A stretch of DNA of 64,000 nt from Hyalella azteca (Eukaryota > Arthropoda > Malacostraca > Amphipoda > Hyalellidae): the NCBI RefSeq assembly GCF_000764305.2, contig NW_025943937.1, positions 1 through 64,000 of the forward strand, read 5' to 3'. This document shows, one piece after another, positions 56,601 to 64,000 of this stretch. Every line of letters begins with the position of its first letter. Position 1 is the stretch's first letter. The translations under genes were made by a program, and so were the position numbers. A model generated the notes under the pieces. It saw nothing but the letters and a program-made list of their open reading frames with translations. It was not told the DNA's origin and ran no database searches.

Positions 56601-58007
56601 AGGATGGAAGAAGAAGGGCCGGATCACATGTCGTGCTTTGACCCTGCCACGTACAGCGTCATCAAGCTCAACAACAACACAGTACTGCTGCTATGGGAGG
56701 TCGCTCGATACCTCGCTCTAGTCTGCATACTCAGAGAAGAAAATTATGACAGACCTGGTGAGATAAGCCCTCCTAATCATTCTCAATATAATCGGTTAGC
56801 AATATTTCCCTTTAAATTTAGGAGTCTTTAAGATAAGGTTCTGTTACATCCTTGTATTTTCTTCTTTTTGATGCAACTCGTTAAATTATATGGTCAAATT
56901 TCAAAATTTTTTCTTGACTTTGAGACTCCCTCGGGGAAATTGGCGCTGTCACTGAATAAATTATTGATCTTAGGTTATTGTCAAATATCATCATTTGTTC
57001 AGTGTTTTAATCGATGATGATCTCGAGCGAAGATGAATACTATCCTTCTTGAGGATGATGACTTTCCTGAAAGCAAATTCCAACAAAGCTTAGATTTATT
57101 TCACTGAAGGACAAAAAAATGCCTAGATTGGTTATTTGATCTTTCAGAATGATTTGTGTATTCACTTTAAGCTGAAAAATGCTCTTCCCTGCAGCTTTTG
57201 TGTAAGGGTATTTACTCAAGATTAACTTTCTGCGAAGTTAGGCGCGAATTTATTTCAATCTATCATCAATTTTTATTTACAGGTTTGATTGAATATAACT
57301 ACCAATGCTTCAGGAAAGGACTCCTTGATATTTTCGATGTGAAAAACCGCCATTCTGACTTCGAGCCATTACAGCTGGATGGAAAGTCTAAATTGAACGT
57401 AGGTCAAGGCAGTTCCTCAAAGTTGGAGTTGGAGCGCGGCAAGAGCGATACTTATGCCCAGAGGCTTGGTTACGAAACTCTGTCCTCTCTTGGAGCCCCT
57501 GCCCCAAATACGGCGCAACACCGACGCTCAGAACAGAACTTGTCTGGCCACGGCTCTGTCGTAGACGGACTGCAGCAAGACAAGATGACGTCCCAGTTCT
57601 TCGGAGATGACGATAGTTGTCACGGGGACGCGTTGAGAGCTGAAGGTTGCAGCGGCGGACATCGCGTTCCTGGAGACGGAATGCTGCGATCAGCGAGTGA
57701 GGATGGCGCGAGGGGAGGCGCTGGTGATGGCGACGCGAGAAGACAACAAGCTTCTCACCGCCCTAGTGCCAGGTATGCCAGCGAACAACAATACAACAAG
57801 CTGCCTAGCAGAGCAAATTCTGGTGGCGCGGCTGTGCAGGAGCTCATGCGTGGCTATGTTATCAGAGCGGGCGGAGGTAGCGCTGCTACCACCGGCTCCA
57901 GTGCCCTGGCCGGAGGGTCGGCTGTTGGCAACACTTACGTCATGACTGATGACGCTGGCATGGTTCTGGTGAATGGAGATACCGCCTCCTCTGGAGTCTG
58001 TTCCTAA
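53659..58007 (+). CDS. RagC-D: Ras-related GTP-binding protein RagC/D
   Basis: Seven exons, 53659-53798, 54502-54730, 55099-55282, 55710-55855, 56165-56307, 56603-56757 and 57283-58007, join in phase to 573 aa. The P-loop GLRRSGKS (44-51) spans the first splice; FPGQ (93-96) marks switch II, and HKVDG (154-158) the guanine-recognition region as in Gtr2-type Rags. [41 protein letters not shown] and [13 protein letters not shown] identify RagC/D over RagA/B. The C-terminal roadblock-like half mediates dimerisation with RagA/B. The heterodimer is anchored to lysosomes by Ragulator and recruits mTORC1 in response to amino acids. About 215 residues after FDVKNR form a Ser/Gly/Ala-rich tail, against roughly 40 in human RagC. 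Confidence 0.96.
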
Positions 58008-58351
58008 CGCCTGGCTAACACGAATCGACTTTACTCAATTGTTTGCTCGAAATGTAATTACAATTTCGTTGTAATTATAATGGAAACTCTTCCCCACTTC
58101 AGGTTTATATGGAATAATTAATGGAACTAGTTTTAGTGTCAAATTGGACGATAATGACGAACATTCGTATTTTACACAACGATTCGTATTTTACACAAAT
58201 AATCGGTGTATAAAGTGGAGGGCAGGTTGCCTCGCTCTTACAGTCACAATGCCTCATGTCTTTACCCTGCTGTAAGTGTACTCTAGATATTTTTGACATC
58301 TTTATAACTTAATATAACTTATAACTTGATTCACTGTCCTCTTTTCTCTAG

Positions 58352-58357
58352 AATAAA
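58352..58357 (+). promoter_or_regulatory. Possible polyadenylation signal of RagC/D (proximal)
   Basis: AATAAA 345 bases after the RagC/D stop. A second AATAAA follows at 58497-58502, so alternative 3' ends are possible. Confidence 0.55.
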
Positions 58358-58496
58358 GGCAGGTGTGTGTACAGTGTGTAAAATATGAAAATAATTGTGT
58401 TACCTAAGCTCTACTAAATCTATTATTTTGAAAAGAGTTCTTTTATCTATTTATACAGAACAAATCTGCCTTCTTCTTGTAGTATTGCAGAAAACA

Positions 58497-58502
58497 AATA
58501 AA
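58497..58502 (+). promoter_or_regulatory. Possible polyadenylation signal of RagC/D (distal)
   Basis: Second AATAAA, followed within 30 bases by a T-rich stretch, which is the usual downstream context. Confidence 0.5.
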
Positions 58503-58690
58503 ATTTCAATCTGTATTACTACTACTTTTCATTTGCCTTCATCATGATCGACACTTAAGATCTTTTGTACAAAACTTTAGCGCGACCTCACTTGAAATGT
58601 ATGGTCATTTTTTAAAAAATAAGAGGCTATAATAAATTGGCTAACTAACGAGTATATAATCAGTTGGGTTTTATTGTGAGTTTGTAGTAA

Positions 58691-59089
58691 GACTATGAGG
58701 GTTTTATTATTTGGGTTGAGAGTAGTGAATTTAAGACAGTTATCCATAACGGCATCTGGCCGGAGCATTGCCACAGCACTCTGAGCCTCAGTGACGGACA
58801 ACCAACCTGCAGCATCTGGTCCTCTTCTGAACTCTCGCCGAGACCCGTCCTCCGTGAGAAGACGAGCTGTTGCCGTCGCCCTCAGATCTCACACCTCAAG
58901 ACTGCCACCCCAGACGCTGGAAATTGTCACGGACGCACGCTGGAAGTTTCACTCCATAGTGAAGATGTGGCGTCGTTGGCAGTAGTAAGGAATCTGACTG
59001 GTGGGCTGTCTCTGAACCGTACTAGAGGCTGGAGTTATGTTCAATCTTCAAACTTGGATATGAAGAAGAGAGGAAGGTTGCCCACATAG
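58691..59089 (+). other. Open stretch of 132 codons, possible unrecognised exon
   Basis: GC-richer than its surroundings. The plus frame is open from after a TAA to a TAG, with blocks like SLSDGQPTCSIWSSS and SEDVASLAVVRNLTGG, but has no suitable ATG near its start. The minus strand is also open over 58577-58880. No known domain was recognised. It could be a real exon, a transposon remnant or chance. Confidence 0.2.
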
Positions 59090-62000
59090 AATCGCTAGAA
59101 ATGTTGGGAACTGTGGCTAGCCAAATTAACATAGGAATAACTCAAACGACAATCTTCCCACTGAAGGATTTTATTAGTCATTATTTTATTAATATAGTAG
59201 TAAAATATTTTGTTTAGGTTTGGTGATATATCAAGTTGACATTTTTCTCTCCTCTGCAGCACGAACCACGTACACGCCAATCACAGCTAGCAGCGCGTTC
59301 AATATACGTGCGTCCGGAGTGCCACCTAACTAATAGTCACATTAATCTCTCAATTACACACCGTTCTGGTAATGAAGTATAAATTTGCGCCGTGCAAACA
59401 TCGCTGCTTTGCTACAACACAAGCTCGACCATATGTGACGACCAGACTTCAGTAAAGATAAGTAATTTCCAATATTGCCTTTGAAAACCTGAGAAGAAAA
59501 TAAATCATTCAGCAATCGATCTTTCGATTGCCAGGTTACGCAAATAAAGAAAGAACTGGACTAGTTCTGGTAAATTGAGATATACTTGTTACGATCATGA
59601 TGATCTGCATTGCTACGCCTTTGAAGCGGGTTGCGAATAAAATTATTACATGCGATGTACTCATTATTAAAATTATTACATGCGATACGCCATATAAACC
59701 ACATCATCAATTTCGTTTTACTGAAACCAAAATTCAGACGCGGAACTTTCTTGAACTATTTTGAAACTATTACTGTCATTGACAGTACAATTATCCGTAA
59801 CAAGAGAGTGTGGATCTTATTTGAAATTTGGTTTCTCCAGACTTTAATGAAAAGTCAAACTTCATTTTCCCGCAGTCAATTCGTCAGAAGGACATCATAG
59901 TTCCTTCGGACAATGCACGAGAGGTTAACAGTTCCTACAATGTTAACAGTGATGCGAACGTGTGGAGTCATTTGTCATGATTTGTGACGGTATTTTTCAT
60001 GTTACACAGATATGTATTTCCAGTGTGTAGAGGTAAGAGACGAACCTCTTACATATTTCCCGTATTTAAGAGGTTCTTCATTAATTAACTAATAGTAATT
60101 AAATATATTTATATAGATGAGAAGTTTATTTCATTTCAAGATATAGTTACCCATTTCTAATCACTTGGAATGATCTCAATTTTTTGCCGATTTATTAAAG
60201 TCATTTATCAGTTTTTTTAGAGCATCAAGATTTGGTTATATATAATGCCCGTGTAACTAAAGGGTAAAGTGTAACTAAATATGTAATAGTCTAAATTCAT
60301 GACAAGACCTCTCAACAGTTAAAACATTAAGACCACACGCAGAACCTACGAAAGGCGTATTTTTTAGGTCGCACTTTTTTACAGAACGAATTGCTCTCAG
60401 GAACTCTTGGCTAGCCGTCACTTACTTGAGTTTATGAATGAACGAAGTTAAATGTGCGTTGGCGACAGAGCTCCCCAAAGTGGCAAGTCTAACCAGCGAT
60501 TTCCTGCCGAGAATGCTCTCAACGCATCACTAAGAAACGACCGTGAATAAGACGATTTGATCACAAAAGACGAAGCTGGGCAAGCACGAATGTTGCGTCT
60601 CTGTCATACGTCAAGATGGTGGTGTGCGACGTGCAGCCCTCACTGCGTGAACGAAGACGTGGCCACTCCATCTCCTGGCCTTCATTCGTTTGCTCGTCAA
60701 GCCTTCGTGATCAGAGGATTGGCTGTGCTGCCACTCCGCTCACTTGCTTCGCGCTCTTGCTTCATGAGCACCCTGAAATCTTTACTTATTCAATTATAAA
60801 TTAATATCCTTCTTACGATCCCTGAATTAGTGGTTATTTTATGCGCGAAAATTATTAGTTTTCAGCGGCAGACAGAAATTATTCAAAACTAAACTCGATG
60901 CCGATTGGAATTTAGACTTGCCACATAAGATACTTCTTATGAGAGCAGTAGAAAATCTCTTGCCATTAGGTTTTCGTAGTTGACTATGCCATTAGGTTTT
61001 TCAATCCTCAATCAAAACAAGGGTTATGTTCACGTCCTAATGACATCAATAGGTTATAATGATTCCAATTTTTGGCCGGGCACACTACAAGGTATTTTAT
61101 GAACAGGCTCGATTCTAGCCAATTTGCGCGGCAGCCATGATAGTTTTCACCATGAGTTTTCTTTGTTTATTTATCGTACCATCATCAAGTGACGAGTGTT
61201 TGCAAGTCATGGTCGAGCATGATCTGCTGCATCACGTATGAACCAGTTTTTTTACCAGAATATTCCACTGCAGAATTTAATTTTAGTCTACTTGAACTTA
61301 GAGAATATTTGGTTATTCAATCAACCGAGCCATCAAGTATAATGCTTTGAACTGAAAGTTTATAACTTTGCTCGTTAGAGTACGAAGTTCAGTGATTTTT
61401 TTTTTTTCAGTTGAGTATGGGTGCATGACTGATTAACTTGGCAGCTGCAGCTCTCAAGCGGCGAATAATATTATTCATCTTATTAATTCATTTTAACACA
61501 ATTGAGACGCAAAGATCCGCATCAGCCCTAAAGCTATCAGTAGATTGGTTAAATGATTTCCAATTTATGGCAAAGAGAAATAAAAAATTGTATTGAAGTT
61601 AACGCATTGTAGCATTTAAATATTTATCGAGAACGTTCGTTGCGTAACTTGTGACGTATTATTAATGAATTTTTTTTTCTGGTATTGTCATGCAACGCGC
61701 GCGACTGAGTTTTATTAAAAATTTTAAGAATAATTCGTTCTCCTACTCATAGGAGATAAAAAAAATAATTTAGGAAGATAATAATTTAACGAGTGCTACT
61801 CCTATGGTATGTTTATTTTCGATGCTTCTGCTCAAAATATTTCGCTTATCATCTTGCACGTCTCAAATAAATTCTAACAGTCAAATCGTGAAAAAAACCT
61901 ACCGATCTTTTGAAGCTTTAGCATTCGCTAATCCCTTGCTAAAATATGTCCGGATGAGGTGATTTAACTCACGAGGGTGAGAAGTCCTGAACGGACGCGC

Positions 62001-64000
62001 AGCAAAACAAGTTGCGTTTCGTGAGGCCCGTCTATAGCTTCGGAAAGACAAAGATCCTAAGACAGAGCGGCCTCACCTTTTTTATTTAAGAAAATTCTGG
62101 CATTCACGCTGACTGGAGCTACTGAACATGAGATTAGAGAACATATATCTTCAGGTACGACACTAATTCCACCACTTCTTAACCTGATGACAGGGATCTG
62201 ATTCACTTAAGCCATGCTTCGTGTTGACCAACCGTATGCAAATTACCAAGTTGCTAGGACAAACTCTTAAACTGTGTGTACCAGCCTTCGACGCACACTT
62301 AAATTGATTCATTGTTGAATTATTGGCTCCGATGATGCACGCTGGTAAATCGCCTACTTTTTATTTTGCGATAATTTTTTTTGCATGATGTTCACTACGT
62401 AACATTGTACTTTACATTCTTTAAACTTCCAGTATTAAAACACAATAATTTTAGATTTCATGGTTCTGCAATCTGAAATTTATGTTTTTTTTTATTGCCG
62501 AGTGCTTGAAGTTTATTGTACAATGCGTACTTAACGTTTAACAATGCGTTTAACGATCGAGGCGTTTTTCCTTAAAGTTAGAAAAAGTTTTAAAATTATT
62601 ACTAGTCACACTAGAGGTGAAGCGAGTAATGAGGTTTGCCCAGAACTAAACTAACCGTTTGTCAAATTGTTTATCTACATGTGACGCGTGGCAAACTTTC
62701 CAATGAACACAGTTAATCAATATGGAAATGGGCTAATCATAGAGAGCAAAATGTGCCTTGTAGACAAGAGTAAACTCCTGCATCGACAAGCCGCATGACC
62801 AGTTCTTGCCATGCGTGTACTGAGACCGTTTAGCAGTATTCTGGTACGAATATTACAGAGAAAATTTGCGACTGCGTTTAGACGGAGCTGCAACTATGCT
62901 ACTGGACTAGGCAGGCAGGGCGAGAAGATTGACTAAAATGATCGATTCAGCAAACAGGTCATACCGATCCATAATTGCAGGGTCATTGCTGGTCTTTTCA
63001 TGCTTAAATTGAACATGTATCATCCCAGCCGAGGTTTGAAGAGTAAATAACTGCCCTATGGCCGGTTCATTAAAATGAACTACGCGATCACATGAGGCAA
63101 GCACGCTGCTGTGAAACTATTCTGGGTATGTTGTATTACTGATCGCTTTAATTTTAGGTAAAGTAATGTTTCAGACAATTAAAATTTCTGAATTGTGTAT
63201 TAACTAATTGCATGCCATTATACTTTTTGCGCGTTATGCATAAGCAGTTACAGTTATAACAGGTCACACGTTATCGAATGAGAACTTCAACTCAAACATT
63301 GAATTCAACTTGAACATTCCAAGATTGATATGACGATTAGTATTATGATTTGCACAATATTCGTTATAATTAATTATTTAGAGTGGACGTCGTGTACACT
63401 CATGGTTCTTAACTTCAGTGCAGTATACCGAAGTTTTCAACTCAAAGCAGAATAAATTAAGCGTTTAGATCGTAAGACCACTTTGTTGTTTTGTAATTTG
63501 TGACGATATTATTCAAGGCATTTGCACTCTAAGTGTTTCATATTTTTGTAATAAAATTGATAAGTTTTATACCCGTATATCTGCTATAATTGATGTAAAC
63601 CGTTTTTGCACGTGTTGTTGAAAACTTTTCATTAACGTGTCCAACAGCCCTCGTTTTCATCATGCATATAAACCCAGCGGACAATGTTGCCGAATTTATT
63701 TAGAGCTCGGCACTTTAGGTGTTTCCTAATATTCATTTAGGGAATATCGTTCGTTAGTTTCTTACCTCCATGGTTTTGAGAAATGGACAGCATTTTCCCA
63801 TGGCAGCTGAAAAGTTGATGATATGACATAAATTCCATTCAAATAAGCTTACAAAGGCCAATAGGCTCACTTAATTACATAAGTTATTGCTGGCTGAGAC
63901 TCCGTTTAGCAAATGCATTTTTTCTGTTGTGATGCCAGAAGATGATGCTTTAATTCTTGTAACAATTCTAAACCCAATTGTTTAAATAACTTTTTATCGA
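59090..64000. other. Intergenic DNA, no gene supported
   Basis: AT-rich, with short frames only. 60466-60780 is somewhat GC-richer and open in two frames (one starts MVVCDVQPSLRERRRG), yet no family, splice junction or repeat was identified. Confidence 0.4.

Noticed and set aside
60557..60804. Two overlapping frames, one starting MVVCDVQPSLRERRRG
   Set aside because: No recognisable family or splice site; length is within chance for a slightly GC-richer patch.

Overview
The window looks like a fragment of an arthropod nuclear genome, most likely a crustacean. Four intron-containing animal genes lie on the plus strand, introns are long and AT-rich, and intergenic DNA is full of mariner/Tc1-like, hAT-like, PIF/Harbinger-like and LINE remnants and minisatellites. 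The species cannot be fixed from sequence alone. Exon joins were worked out by hand from splice dinucleotides, reading phase and remembered family features; no search was run.

Layout. 1-12265 is repeat-dominated: a 21-bp tandem repeat, a broken mariner transposase, a TA-flanked MITE, two long minisatellites (42 bp and 18 bp), LINE remnants in both orientations, and several long-inverted-repeat elements. The 18-bp minisatellite is interrupted by what reads as an untrimmed Nextera mate-pair junction adapter. 12494-13600 is SNAPIN (BLOC-1 subunit, three exons). 14291-14947 is an intronless N6AMT1/HEMK2-type methyltransferase. 17985-37316 is a seven-exon R3HCC1/R3HCC1L-like gene: an R3H domain in the first two exons, a 13.2-kb first intron with a 92-bp tandem repeat and several MITEs, a 2.67-kb disordered exon, and a conserved C-terminus. 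40293-48708 is ribosomal protein S3 (four exons). 53659-58007 is the Rag GTPase RagC/D (seven exons) with an unusually long C-terminal tail. No convincing gene was found in 58100-64000.

Functional themes. RagC/D and SNAPIN/BLOC-1 are both lysosome-related, RpS3 and N6AMT1 (eRF1 methylation) both belong to translation, but the genes are separate units and no operon-like link is implied. The main discovery candidate is a cluster of four box H/ACA snoRNA-like genes in the third intron of RpS3. Each has two hairpins, an ANANNA hinge and an ACA three bases from its end, and in all four the first pocket lies exactly 14 nt from the H box. Three share nearly the same first pocket, so they are probably paralogues aimed at one site. 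Other notable points are a MITE whose empty insertion site is preserved elsewhere in the window, a tandemly duplicated splice acceptor in the R3HCC1L-like gene that would create an immediate stop if the upstream copy were used, and a palindromic element carrying a hammerhead-like core motif.
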